NCBI RefSeq assembly: GCF_024648885.1
Contig: NZ_JANBBF010000001.1
Location: 80,393 to 144,392 of the forward strand
Direction of reading: 5' to 3'
Length of the DNA stretch: 64,000 bases
DNA from: Prauserella salsuginis
GTDB lineage: Bacteria > Actinomycetota > Actinomycetes > Mycobacteriales > Pseudonocardiaceae
This document shows positions 33,478 to 42,621 of this stretch, piece by piece (within the stretch, counting starts at the first letter, position 1; every line of letters starts with the position of its first letter). The position numbers were made by a program, and so were the translations under genes. The notes under the pieces were generated by a model that was not told the origin of the DNA, did no database searches, and saw nothing but the letters and a program-made list of their open reading frames with translations.

Positions 33478-34848
33478 TCAGCGGGTCGCCTTCTCCAGGT
33501 CCGTCAACGCGGTGTCGAGGTGCGTCAGCAGCCGCTGCAGGTGCGGGACGCTCCGGCGGCAGCCCGTGATGCCGACGTCGAGGTTGTCTCCCGACGTTGT
33601 CAGCGTGATGTTCAGCGCCTGCCCGTCCAGCAGCACCGACGCCGGGTAGATGCCGTCGAGATGCGCCCCGTTCCAGTACATCTGCTTCCTCGGGCCCGGC
33701 ACGTTCGAGATCACCAGGTTGAACGGCGGACGGGTGTTCCCCGCGACTCCCGGCACGGGGCTCGCTGCGAGGGGAGCGACGTTCAGCGCCGACAGCAGTA
33801 GTGCCTGCAGCGGGGTGAGCTCGCGGAACACCCGCTTGGCCTCCGCCGTCGACCGGGCGACCGTCGTAAGCCGTTCGTCGGCATCCTGCAGGTCGGTGCC
33901 CAGGTTCGCCAGCAGCGCGCCGATCTGATTGCCGGAGGATTCGCCGGTCTCGCGCGCCGACCGCATCGACACCGGCACCATCGCCGTGAGCGGCGCGGTC
34001 GGCAGTGCATGCCGTTCGATCAGGTACTCGCGGAGCGCACCGCCGCACATGGCGAGTACGACGTCGTTACGGCTCACCCCGGCGGCCGAGGCGACCATCC
34101 TGATCCGTTCCAACGGCCACGACTGGGCGGCGAACCGCCGGGCGCCGCCGATCGGCACGTTGAACATCGTCCGCGGAGCTTCGAGCGGCAGCGTGAGGGT
34201 GCGCTCGCGGAACGCCTCGCGAGCGATCGACAGCGCCGCGCCGGGGGCGCCGGCGAGTTGCCGCGCGGTTCCCGCTGCGGTGCGCAGCACGTCCATCGGG
34301 TCCGGCGCGCTGCGCGGAGCGCGTTGCCGGGTGTCGCGTTTGCCCCACGGCGGCGGGCACGAGCGGTCGTCCGGGTCGTCCGACAGCACGCCGGTCGCCT
34401 GCCGCAACGCGGACACGCCGTCCATCATCGCGTGGTGGATCTTGCTGTACACGGCGAACCGGCCGTCGGCGAGCCCTTCGACGAGGTGCACCTCCCACAG
34501 CGGCCGGTGCCGGTCGAGCAGCGTGCTGTGCCAGCGGGACGTCAGTTCGAGCAGTTCACGGATGCGGCCTGGACCGGGCAGTGCCGAATGCCGGAAGTGG
34601 TAGTCGAGGTCGAGCTGAGGGTCCCGCTGCCATGCCAGATATCCCGCGGTGTTGACCGGTCTGCGCAGCCGCCGCTGGAAGGTCTCGCGGACGGTCGTGC
34701 GCTGCAGCAGCGTTTCCCGGATCTCGCGCAGGTACTCGGGTCCGGCGTCGTCGGGCGGCGTGAACAGCTGCAGTCCGCCCACGTGCATCGGGTGTTCGCG
34801 GGTCTCGATCGCCAAGAACATCGAGTCGGTCACTGGCATCAGCGACAT
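33478..34848 (-). CDS. Wax ester synthase/diacylglycerol acyltransferase (WS/DGAT) family protein
   Basis: A 456-residue acyltransferase of the bacterial WS/DGAT family, which esterifies acyl-CoA to diacylglycerol or fatty alcohols at the membrane to make storage lipid. The catalytic HHxxxDG motif is His138-His139 to Gly144 (KIHHAMMDG). The N-terminal PVTDSMFLAIETREHPMHVG and the C-terminal NLVISNVPGPRKQMYWNGA motif are also typical. ATG 34848 follows GGAGG by 9 bases. The gene stands alone between a terminator and the next promoter. It fits an organism that stores triacylglycerol. Confidence 0.88.
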   Translation of the reverse strand: MSLMPVTDSMFLAIETREHPMHVGGLQLFTPPDDAGPEYLREIRETLLQRTTVRETFQRRLRRPVNTAGYLAWQRDPQLDLDYHFRHSALPGPGRIRELLELTSRWHSTLLDRHRPLWEVHLVEGLADGRFAVYSKIHHAMMDGVSALRQATGVLSDDPDDRSCPPPWGKRDTRQRAPRSAPDPMDVLRTAAGTARQLAGAPGAALSIAREAFRERTLTLPLEAPRTMFNVPIGGARRFAAQSWPLERIRMVASAAGVSRNDVVLAMCGGALREYLIERHALPTAPLTAMVPVSMRSARETGESSGNQIGALLANLGTDLQDADERLTTVARSTAEAKRVFRELTPLQALLLSALNVAPLAASPVPGVAGNTRPPFNLVISNVPGPRKQMYWNGAHLDGIYPASVLLDGQALNITLTTSGDNLDVGITGCRRSVPHLQRLLTHLDTALTDLEKATR

Positions 34849-34886
34849 CGGCGCCACCTCCCACGGGTCGGGGACCGCCGCCACGA

Positions 34887-35111
34887 GCGTGCGGTGGCAG
34901 GAGTGTACGCACCGGGGTCGGTGACATGGCCATCCCGACGGGCCCGGCGATCGGGAATTTCCACCGGGTGCCGCACACCGGTGTGCCGGAACTGATTCGG
35001 CACGCGTTCGCCGGAGTCGGCACTGTCGGAGCGTGCGGTGGCAGGCGGGTACGCACTAGCGTCGGCGGCATGACCATCCCGACGGACCCGGAGACCGGGG
35101 AGTTCCACCGC
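34887..35111 (+). repeat. Imperfect duplication of a promoter/start segment
   Basis: About 79 bp at 34887-34965 and 35034-35111 are close copies. Both include GCGTGCGGTGGCAGG, an ATG followed by CCATCCCGACGG, and a TTCCACCG end. The downstream copy starts the quinone reductase gene. The upstream ATG (34926) is in the same frame without an intervening stop, but its -10 region is CGGGGT instead of TAGCGT. Confidence 0.8.
35057..35062 (+). promoter_or_regulatory. -10 element TAGCGT of a leaderless transcript
   Basis: It ends 7 bases before ATG 35070, so transcription should start at the start codon. No convincing -35 hexamer is present. Confidence 0.45.
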
Positions 35112-36059
35112 GCGCCCAACGCTTTCACCGCCCGTATCACCGCCGACGGCCGCGACGGCTGGCCTGTCGAGGCAGGCCGCTACCGATTGGTCGTCAGCCG
35201 CGCGTGTCCGTGGGCGAGCCGGGCGCTGGTCGTCCGCAGGCTGCTGGGCCTGGAGGGCGTCCTGTCGCTGGCGGTCGCCGACCCGATCCAGGATTCGCGC
35301 AGCTGGCGGTTCACGCTCGATCCGGGCGGTGTCGACCCGGTGCTCGGGATCGGGTTCCTGTACGAGGCCTACGAAACGGCCGATCCGTCCTACGACGGCG
35401 GTATCAGCGTGCCCGCGATCGTCGACGTGCCGAGCGGGAAGCTCGTCACCAACGACTACCCGCGGATCACGCTCGACCTCGACACGGAGTGGACGGCGCT
35501 GCAACGTGACGGTGCGCCCGAGCTGTATCCGGAGGCGCTGCGTGACGAGATCGACGCCGTCAACGCCGACGTGCACCGGGACGTCAACGCGGCCGTCTAC
35601 GAGGCCGGCTTCGCCACCAAGCAGGCCGCCTACGACCGGCTGTTCACTCGACTGGACGTCTTGTCCGACCGGCTGTCGCGGCAGCGGTACCTCGTCGGGG
35701 ACACGATCACCGAGGCCGACATCCGCCTGTTCACCACGCTGGTGCGCTTCGACGCCGTCTACCACGGCCACTTCAAGTGCAACCGCCACAAGCTCACCGA
35801 ACTGCCGGTGCTGTGGGCTTACGCGCGCGACCTGTTCCAGACGCCCGGTTTCGGCGACACCGTCGACTTCGACCACATCAAACGGCACTACTACGAGGTG
35901 CACGAGCAGGTGAATCCGACGGGCGTCGTGCCGAAGGGTCCGGACCTGTCGGGCTGGACCACCGCGCACGGCAGGGACGAACTGGGCGGACGGCCGTTCG
36001 GCAACGGTACGCCTCCGCCACCGCCGCCCCCTGAGGAGGCCATCACCTCGGGGTCGTGA
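35070..36059 (+). CDS. Glutathionyl-hydroquinone reductase-like protein (Xi-class GST)
   Basis: A 329-residue protein of the Xi-class glutathione transferase group. It has the catalytic Cys46 in SRACPWASRALVVRRLLGLE, the conserved DPIQDSRSW and VPAIVDVPSGKLVTNDYPRI segments and the C-terminal CNRHKLTELPVLWAYARDLF helix. Family members reduce glutathionyl-hydroquinones. Actinobacteria generally make mycothiol instead, so a mycothiol adduct may be the true substrate (inference). The C terminus has a run of eight prolines. An in-frame upstream ATG at 34926 belongs to a decayed duplicate of the start region. Confidence 0.85.
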   Translation: MTIPTDPETGEFHRAPNAFTARITADGRDGWPVEAGRYRLVVSRACPWASRALVVRRLLGLEGVLSLAVADPIQDSRSWRFTLDPGGVDPVLGIGFLYEAYETADPSYDGGISVPAIVDVPSGKLVTNDYPRITLDLDTEWTALQRDGAPELYPEALRDEIDAVNADVHRDVNAAVYEAGFATKQAAYDRLFTRLDVLSDRLSRQRYLVGDTITEADIRLFTTLVRFDAVYHGHFKCNRHKLTELPVLWAYARDLFQTPGFGDTVDFDHIKRHYYEVHEQVNPTGVVPKGPDLSGWTTAHGRDELGGRPFGNGTPPPPPPPEEAITSGS

Positions 36060-36069
36060 GGTCTCCTCG

Positions 36070-36075
36070 TATCCT
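36070..36075 (+). promoter_or_regulatory. -10 element TATCCT of a leaderless transcript
   Basis: It ends 6 bases before GTG 36082. No ribosome binding site precedes that start. Confidence 0.4.
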
Positions 36076-36081
36076 CTCGGC

Positions 36082-37725
36082 GTGGCAGCGACCGGAGGAT
36101 GCACGGGAGGCAGGCGGCTCGCGGACGCACTGCGCGAGCTCGAGGTCGATCGGGCGTTCGGACTGCCCGGCGTGCACAACCTGCCGGCGTGGAACGCGCT
36201 GCCGCAGCAGGGGATCCGGCTGATCGGCGTGCGCCACGAGCAGTCGGCCGCGTTCGCCGCCGACGGTTACGCCCGCGCCACCGGCCGGCTCGGCGTTGCG
36301 GTCGTGACGACCGGTCCCGGAGCCGCGAACACCCTCGCAGCCGTGGGCGAGGCGCACGCGTCGGCGTCCCCGGTGATCGTCATCGCCACGGACGTGCCCT
36401 CCACTCTGCGCACTCCGGGTGTGGTGCGCGGGTCGCTGCACGAGACGTCCGACCAGGCGGCGATGTTCGCCCCGGTGACGAAGGCGACGCTGACCGCCGA
36501 TTCGCCGGACGACATCGCGCGCGTGGTCCGCAGGGCGGGCCGGATCGCGCGGCGGCCCCAGAGCGGCCCGGTGTACGTCGGCATTCCCGCGGACTTCCTC
36601 ACGGCCGAGGCCGCAGATCCGCTGCCGGCCGAGTCGACCGAGGTGATCCACCGCGTCGACGTGGCCGACCTGCTGCAGGCGCGTGAAGTGTTGAGTACGG
36701 CGCGGCGGCCCGTGATCTGGGCAGGCGGTGGTGCGCTCCGCGCGGGTGCGGGTGAGGCGCTCGGGGAACTGGCCGAATGCCTGGCCGCACCGATCATCAC
36801 CACCTACGCCGCGCGGGGCATCGTGCCGCCGGACCACCCGTGCCGGGCCTCGAATCCGGTGCACACGCCCGAGGTCGGCGCGTTGTGGGACGAGGCGGAC
36901 GTCGTGCTCGCCGTCGGCACCGACTTCGACGGCATGATGACGCAGAACTGGCGGATGCCGAAGCCACCGACGCTGATCACGATCAACGTCGACACCGCCG
37001 ACGCCGCCAAGAACTACCCGCCCGACCTGCAGCTGACCGGCGACGCCCGCGAGGTCACCGAGAACCTGGCGCTCGGCATGCCGCGGCGGGCGGGCCTGAC
37101 CGAGCTCTCGCGCAGGCTCGACGACATCGAAACGCGCGTGCGCAGGCGTATCCGCAGGGAGGAACCGCAGGCCGCGGAGCTGCTGACGGCGCTGGCCGAG
37201 ACGGTGCCGGACGACGCGGTGCTCGTCTCGGACATGTGCGTCGCCGGCTACTGGATCGGCGGCTTCTACCGGGTGCCGGCTCCGCGCAAACTGGCCTACC
37301 CGATGGGCTGGGGCACGCTCGGATTCGGCTTCCCCGCGTCGCTCGGCGTCGCGGCCGCGGGCGGCGGCCGGGCGGTGTGTGTGACCGGCGACGGGGGATT
37401 CCTGTACGGCGTCGGCGAACTGGCCACCGCGATCCAGGAGAAGCTGCCCATCACCGTGGTCGTGGTCGACGACAGCGGGTACGGCATGCTCCGCTACGAC
37501 CAGACTCGCGGCGGCCTGCCGCACGAGGGTGTCGATCTCGTGACGCCGGATTTCGTCGGGCTGGCGAAGTCGTTCGGTGTCGACGCCGACCGGGTCGACG
37601 GGTTCGGCCGCGCGTTCCGCAGGCGGCTGCGGGAGTTCACGCGCTCGGAGGAGCCGAACCTGCTCGTCGTGGCCGCCGAGCTGACGCCGCCGCTGAACAC
37701 CTCGCCCCGCTGGTACCGGCGCTGA
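36082..37725 (+). CDS. ThDP-dependent enzyme, acetolactate synthase large subunit-like
   Basis: A 547-residue thiamine diphosphate enzyme. Glu53 (VRHEQSAAFAADGYARATG) activates the cofactor. The Mg/diphosphate motif is VTGDGGFLYGVGELATAIQ, ending at VVVDDSGYGML (D in place of the usual final N). Central domain motifs include RRPVIWAGGGALRAGAGEAL. No small regulatory subunit gene is adjacent, so it is more likely a catabolic carboligase or decarboxylase than the biosynthetic acetolactate synthase. GTG 36082 lies 22 bases after the previous stop. Confidence 0.82.
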   Translation: MAATGGCTGGRRLADALRELEVDRAFGLPGVHNLPAWNALPQQGIRLIGVRHEQSAAFAADGYARATGRLGVAVVTTGPGAANTLAAVGEAHASASPVIVIATDVPSTLRTPGVVRGSLHETSDQAAMFAPVTKATLTADSPDDIARVVRRAGRIARRPQSGPVYVGIPADFLTAEAADPLPAESTEVIHRVDVADLLQAREVLSTARRPVIWAGGGALRAGAGEALGELAECLAAPIITTYAARGIVPPDHPCRASNPVHTPEVGALWDEADVVLAVGTDFDGMMTQNWRMPKPPTLITINVDTADAAKNYPPDLQLTGDAREVTENLALGMPRRAGLTELSRRLDDIETRVRRRIRREEPQAAELLTALAETVPDDAVLVSDMCVAGYWIGGFYRVPAPRKLAYPMGWGTLGFGFPASLGVAAAGGGRAVCVTGDGGFLYGVGELATAIQEKLPITVVVVDDSGYGMLRYDQTRGGLPHEGVDLVTPDFVGLAKSFGVDADRVDGFGRAFRRRLREFTRSEEPNLLVVAAELTPPLNTSPRWYRR

Positions 37726-37739
37726 CCCGCGCAGCCGTG

Positions 37740-37920
37740 GCGGTACCGAGATCACGGGCGTCCCTGGTCGGCAGCACAGGTCGCGCCCTCCCGGGGGCGC
37801 GCTTTCCCGGGGTCGCGGTCTCGTGGATCCCAGGTTCGTGGGTCCTCGCAGGTTCGCGGGTCGCAGTTCGTGGGCTCGCGGGGTCGTGGTCTCCCGGGAT
37901 CGCAGTACCGGTGGCATCGG
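37740..37920 (+). repeat. Degenerate short repeats in an intergenic region
   Basis: GGTCGCGG, TTCGTGGG and CCCGGG words recur at 15-22-base spacing through most of the 267-bp gap. No gene is supported. Copies are too degenerate to define one unit. Confidence 0.45.
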
Positions 37921-37979
37921 TGCTTCACTCAGGCGGCGAGACCGGCGGCGAGGCCGGGCCGCGGCGGCCGCTCGGCACG

Positions 37980-37985
37980 TAGGCT
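37980..37985 (+). promoter_or_regulatory. -10 element TAGGCT of a leaderless transcript
   Basis: It ends 7 bases before ATG 37993, which lacks a ribosome binding site. Confidence 0.45.
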
Positions 37986-37992
37986 GGGCCGC

Positions 37993-38403
37993 ATGAGCGA
38001 TTCCGCCGACGCAGAGCGAGTGCTTTCCGAGGCCACGACGATCGCCGTGGTGGGCCTGAGCCGGGATCCTGCGAAGTCCGCGCATTCGGTGCCCGCGGCG
38101 ATGCAGTCCGCCGGGTTCCGCGTGATCCCCGTCCATCCGTCGGCCGACGTGCTGCTGGGGGAACGGGTGTATCGCACCCTGGCCGACGTCCCGGAGCCGG
38201 TGGACATCGTCGACGTGTTCCGCCCGTCGGCCGAGGCGGCCGGGGTCGCCAAGCAGGCCGCCGCGATCGGCGCGAAGGCGCTGTGGCTGCAGCAGGGCAT
38301 CGTCTCGGCCGAGGCGCGCGCCACCGCCGCCGAGGCCGGTATGGACTACGTCGAGGACCAGTGCATCGCCGTGGTCCGCGCGGTCGCCGGCATCACCCGG
38401 TAG
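37993..38403 (+). CDS. CoA-binding domain protein, YccU family
   Basis: A 136-residue single-domain Rossmann protein of the CoA-binding (succinyl-CoA ligase-like) type. Motifs are IAVVGLSRDPAKSAHSVPA, VIPVHPSADVLLGERVYRTL, VDIVDVFRPSAEA and ALWLQQGI. Such stand-alone proteins bind CoA or act in CoA-linked regulation; no reaction is established. It is probably translated from a leaderless mRNA. The gene is monocistronic and converges on a marR gene. Confidence 0.87.
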   Translation: MSDSADAERVLSEATTIAVVGLSRDPAKSAHSVPAAMQSAGFRVIPVHPSADVLLGERVYRTLADVPEPVDIVDVFRPSAEAAGVAKQAAAIGAKALWLQQGIVSAEARATAAEAGMDYVEDQCIAVVRAVAGITR

Positions 38404-38445
38404 CCCCGGCTAACGCCGGCGATCCCCGCGGTCACGCGGTGCCCG

Positions 38446-38988
38446 TCACTCCTGGGGCGCAGGCTTGCCGCTGCCGACGTGGTCGACCGGCAGGTCCCCG
38501 GTGTGTTCGAGGCACAACGTGTGGAGCAGTCCGGCGAGGGTGTCGCGTTCGGACTCGTCGAGGACGGCCAGCAGGCGGTCCTCGTGGGCGAAGATCGCAC
38601 CGGCCGTCTCGTCCACGATCCGGCGCCCCGAGTCGGTGAGGCGCACGACGACGCTGCGGTCCTCACCGGGTTCCCTGGAGACCCAGCCCTGACGTTCTGC
38701 CCTGGTCAGTCGCTGTGAGATCGCGGCGGGCGTCACTCCGTCGAACTCGGCGAGCTGCCGCGTGGTCAGTGCGTACGGCGCGCCGCTGCGGCGCAGCGTG
38801 CCGAGCAGGTCCATCAGCGCCGGGTCGATGCCCTGCCTGCTCAGCAGTTGCCGCCGTTCGATGCCGAATGCGTGGGCCAGGTGCCAGATGCGGGTCACGA
38901 TGGCGATCGACGACGGGTCCAGGTCGGGCCGCTCCCTGCTCCACGCGGCCATGATCTGCGCTGCTCGATCCGGTTTGCTCACGGTCAC
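38446..38988 (-). CDS. MarR-family transcriptional regulator
   Basis: A 180-residue winged-helix regulator. The recognition region is LTTRQLAEFDGVTPAAISQRLTRAERQGW and the wing REPGEDRSVVVRLTDSGRR, followed by the C-terminal dimerisation helices. The GTG at 38988 (or two codons later) lies close to the operator pair at 38997-39032. It is divergent from an SDR gene, the usual arrangement for MarR proteins that repress a detoxifying or catabolic neighbour. Confidence 0.87.
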   Translation of the reverse strand: MTVSKPDRAAQIMAAWSRERPDLDPSSIAIVTRIWHLAHAFGIERRQLLSRQGIDPALMDLLGTLRRSGAPYALTTRQLAEFDGVTPAAISQRLTRAERQGWVSREPGEDRSVVVRLTDSGRRIVDETAGAIFAHEDRLLAVLDESERDTLAGLLHTLCLEHTGDLPVDHVGSGKPAPQE

Positions 38989-38996
38989 GAGTCTAC

Positions 38997-39010
38997 ATTA
39001 AGGTCTTAAT
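38997..39010. promoter_or_regulatory. MarR operator 1, ATTAAGGTCTTAAT
   Basis: Near-perfect dyad with 6-bp arms, 8 bases from the marR start. It shares the core TTnAGGTCTnAA with the second site. Confidence 0.65.
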
Positions 39011-39020
39011 CATCCAAACG

Positions 39021-39032
39021 TTTAGACCTAAA
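39021..39032. promoter_or_regulatory. MarR operator 2, TTTAGACCTAAA
   Basis: The dyad ends where the AAGGAG ribosome binding site of the SDR gene begins, so occupancy would also cover translation initiation signals. Its reverse complement matches the core of operator 1. Confidence 0.6.
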
Positions 39033-39041
39033 GGAGACCTC

Positions 39042-39758
39042 GTGTACGTCGTCACCGGAGGCGGAACCGGAATCGGCCGGGCCGTCGCGCTGTCACTGCA
39101 CCACCGCGGCGAGGCGGTCCTCGTCGCCGGACGCCGGCGCGCGCCGCTCGACGACGTCGTCGCCCGCACCGGTGGTGCGGTGACGGCCGTCAGCTGCGAC
39201 CTCGCGACGCCGGACGGCGCGCGGACGCTCGCCGCGCAGGTGGCCGGCCGCGTCGACGGCCTCGTCCACTGCGCGGGCGGAAACCCGGCCATCGGCACCC
39301 CGGAGGCGGCCACGTTGGATGCCGAGGCCGACCTGCTGCGCGACACCCTCGACAGCAACCTCACCTCGGCCGCCCTGGCCGTCTCCGCACTGTCGGGACA
39401 CCTGGCTGCCGGGGCGGCGATCGTGCTCTTCGGCTCGATCGCCGCGGAGCACGGAGTGGGCTTCTACGGCCCGGCCAAGGCCGCGGTCTCCTCCTACGCA
39501 CTCGGGCTGGCCGCCGCACTGGGACCACGCGGCATCCGGGTCAACTGCATCTCACCGGGCTACATCGCCGACACCGAGTTCTTCGCCGGCACCATGACAC
39601 CCGAGCGCGAGGAGGAACTGCGCGCGGCCACCACGCTCGGCAGGACCGGAGTCCCCGACGACGTCGTGGGCCTCACCGAGTTCCTGCTCTCCTCGCGAGC
39701 ACAGCACCTCACCGGGCAGAACCTCCACGTCGACGGCGGTGCCCACCCGACGCGATAG
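39042..39758 (+). CDS. Short-chain dehydrogenase/reductase
   Basis: A 238-residue classical SDR. The cofactor motif is VTGGGTGIGRAVALSLHHRG and the acidic strand AVTAVSCDLA. The catalytic Ser-Tyr-Lys lie in FGSIAAEHGVGFYGPAKAAV, and the C-terminal LTGQNLHVDGG is that of FabG-like enzymes. GTG 39042 follows AAGGAG by 5 bases. It is divergent from, and probably repressed by, the MarR protein. The substrate is unknown. Confidence 0.88.
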   Translation: MYVVTGGGTGIGRAVALSLHHRGEAVLVAGRRRAPLDDVVARTGGAVTAVSCDLATPDGARTLAAQVAGRVDGLVHCAGGNPAIGTPEAATLDAEADLLRDTLDSNLTSAALAVSALSGHLAAGAAIVLFGSIAAEHGVGFYGPAKAAVSSYALGLAAALGPRGIRVNCISPGYIADTEFFAGTMTPEREEELRAATTLGRTGVPDDVVGLTEFLLSSRAQHLTGQNLHVDGGAHPTR

Positions 39759-39797
39759 CCGCCGTGGAAAAGCCTGTCGGCGCGGGTCCGCCGGCGG

Positions 39798-39813
39798 TAT
39801 CGTGCGAGGCATG
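39798..39813 (+). promoter_or_regulatory. -10 element TATCGT-N7-ATG ahead of a disrupted start
   Basis: The geometry equals that of the other leaderless starts in this window, but the ATG at 39811 runs only four codons before TGA (39823-39825). The TGA overlaps a GTG at 39822. Confidence 0.4.
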
Positions 39814-39830
39814 TCTCCACCGTGACGCCC

Positions 39831-39902
39831 GACGAACCACCGACGCCCGAAGAAACAGCGACGTCCGACGAACCACCGACGCCCGAAGAAACAGCACGGC
39901 GA
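39831..39902 (+). repeat. 36-bp direct repeat, two copies
   Basis: 39831-39866 and 39867-39902 are nearly identical except for the last few bases. In the frame of GTG 39822 they encode DEPPTPEETATS and DEPPTPEETARR. That frame differs from the transporter frame. Confidence 0.85.
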
Positions 39903-39942
39903 CCCCGCCGCACGCCTGACCCGGCGCGCCTGCGCCTGGGCG

Positions 39943-41124
<1,182 letters not shown>

Positions 41125-41150
41125 CACAGCAGGGGTGAAGGGACGCGGCG

Positions 41151-42497
41151 ATGAGTGAGCGACGCAGCGGAGGTCCGGGCGGGGTGGGGGACGAGCGGGA
41201 CACCACGGCTGCGGACCTGAACGCTGCGAACCTGAACGCTGCGGACCGGCACGCCGCGGAGCCTGACGACGACGCCGTAGCCGAGCGGGACAGCGCGGCA
41301 GCGGAGCGCGACACAGCCGCGGATCGGGACAACGATCCGGGCGAATCGGCCGTGGCAGCAGCAGGCGGCGAATCCGTCGCAGCTCATCGGCGCGGCTGGT
41401 GGAAACGGTCGAAGCGGTGGCACAAGGCCGCAGTACTGGGCGGGGCAGGTGTGGTCACCGCGGCCGTCGCCGGATTCGTCGTCGTGGCGATGCACAACTC
41501 GTCGGCACCGGCCGACGCGGTGCGTGACTACGTCGAGACGATCGCGCGTGGGGACGCCGCAGCGGCGAACCGCATGGTGGACCCGGCGACCTTCCCCGGC
41601 CGTGAGCTCGACAGGTCCCTGCTGACCGATGCCGTGCTGGGCTCCGCGGACCGGCTGAACGTCGAGGAGATCGAGGTCGAAGAGATCAACGGGGAGCCGG
41701 CCGGCTCGATGGGGTTCAGCCCGGACGACGCGATCGCCGAGGTTCACGTCAGCTATGTCATCGACGGCGCCGAGGAGCGCCGTGGTGAGGCCACACTGCG
41801 CGCACGGCTGGCCGAATCGACGCTCGGGGTGTGGGAACACTGGACGGTGATCGACCCGCTCGTCGTCCCCGCGTACCTCGAGACGTCGCTGCACCGGGTC
41901 GACGGCGTCGCCGGCATGGCGGGAGCCACGATCGGCGGGGCGCACGCGCCGGCCAACGCTCCCGGCGCCGATCCCGTCAACCGCACCTACGTCCTGCTGT
42001 ACCCGGGCGTGTACACCGTGCGCGGCGTCGCATCGCGGTACTTCACGTCCGAGCCGGAGACGCTGGTCGCCGTGCAGCGGTCGTGGGACGGCGACCAGTT
42101 CTGGGAACCGGCGGACCACACGCCGCCCCACGGGCTGGCCAGGATCGGCTACGACGAGACCCCAGAACTGTTGAACGCGGTCTCCGCGGAGATGGAACGG
42201 GAGCTCACGGCGTGTGCCGAGGCAGTGCCCGATCCGCTGCCGCGGTGTCCGCACGGCATCGCGGGCTACAGCGAGATGACCGGCGCCACCATCGACCGTT
42301 TCCCCGAGGTGAGGTCGCTGGGACTCGCGCAGTCGGGTGGCGGTGGGCCGCCGCAGTTGTGGCTGCACACCGAGAGCGACGGCCTGGTGGACGCCCGGCT
42401 GTCCGACGGCACCGACATGCCGGTGAGCTTCTTCGTGTCAGCCAAGGTGCGGATCGACGAGGCGGGCGAGGTGTCCGTGCGACTGAGCGGCTGGTGA
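41151..42497 (+). CDS. Single-pass membrane-anchored protein of unknown function
   Basis: I do not recognise this 448-residue protein. An N-terminal cytoplasmic part of about 88 residues is low-complexity and acidic, with short repeats (LNAANLNAAD, AERDSAAAERDTAADRD), ending in a basic HRRGWWKRSKRWHK patch. One transmembrane helix follows (AAVLGGAGVVTAAVAGFVVVAM, from about residue 93). The large extracytoplasmic part begins with a DUF4878-like module (ADAVRDYVETIARGDAAAANRMV). It contains two cysteines, in TACAEAVPDPLPRCPHG, that could form a disulfide. ATG 41151 follows AAGGGA. It sits 26 bases after the MFS gene and may be co-transcribed. Confidence 0.75.
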   Translation: MSERRSGGPGGVGDERDTTAADLNAANLNAADRHAAEPDDDAVAERDSAAAERDTAADRDNDPGESAVAAAGGESVAAHRRGWWKRSKRWHKAAVLGGAGVVTAAVAGFVVVAMHNSSAPADAVRDYVETIARGDAAAANRMVDPATFPGRELDRSLLTDAVLGSADRLNVEEIEVEEINGEPAGSMGFSPDDAIAEVHVSYVIDGAEERRGEATLRARLAESTLGVWEHWTVIDPLVVPAYLETSLHRVDGVAGMAGATIGGAHAPANAPGADPVNRTYVLLYPGVYTVRGVASRYFTSEPETLVAVQRSWDGDQFWEPADHTPPHGLARIGYDETPELLNAVSAEMERELTACAEAVPDPLPRCPHGIAGYSEMTGATIDRFPEVRSLGLAQSGGGGPPQLWLHTESDGLVDARLSDGTDMPVSFFVSAKVRIDEAGEVSVRLSGW

Positions 42498-42608
42498 CCT
42501 CGTGACCAGGGGCCGCGGCCCGGCGTCACCGTCGGCGATGTCGCTGCCGGACCCGTGGCAGTGATGACTCCGATGTCACGGACCGGCCCCAGGCGGCGGG
42601 TTTCGCAC

Positions 42609-42614
42609 TATCGT
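42609..42614 (+). promoter_or_regulatory. -10 element TATCGT of a leaderless transcript
   Basis: It ends 7 bases before ATG 42622. This favours ATG 42622 over GTG 42613, which lies inside the element. Confidence 0.5.
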
Positions 42615-42621
42615 GGGGATC

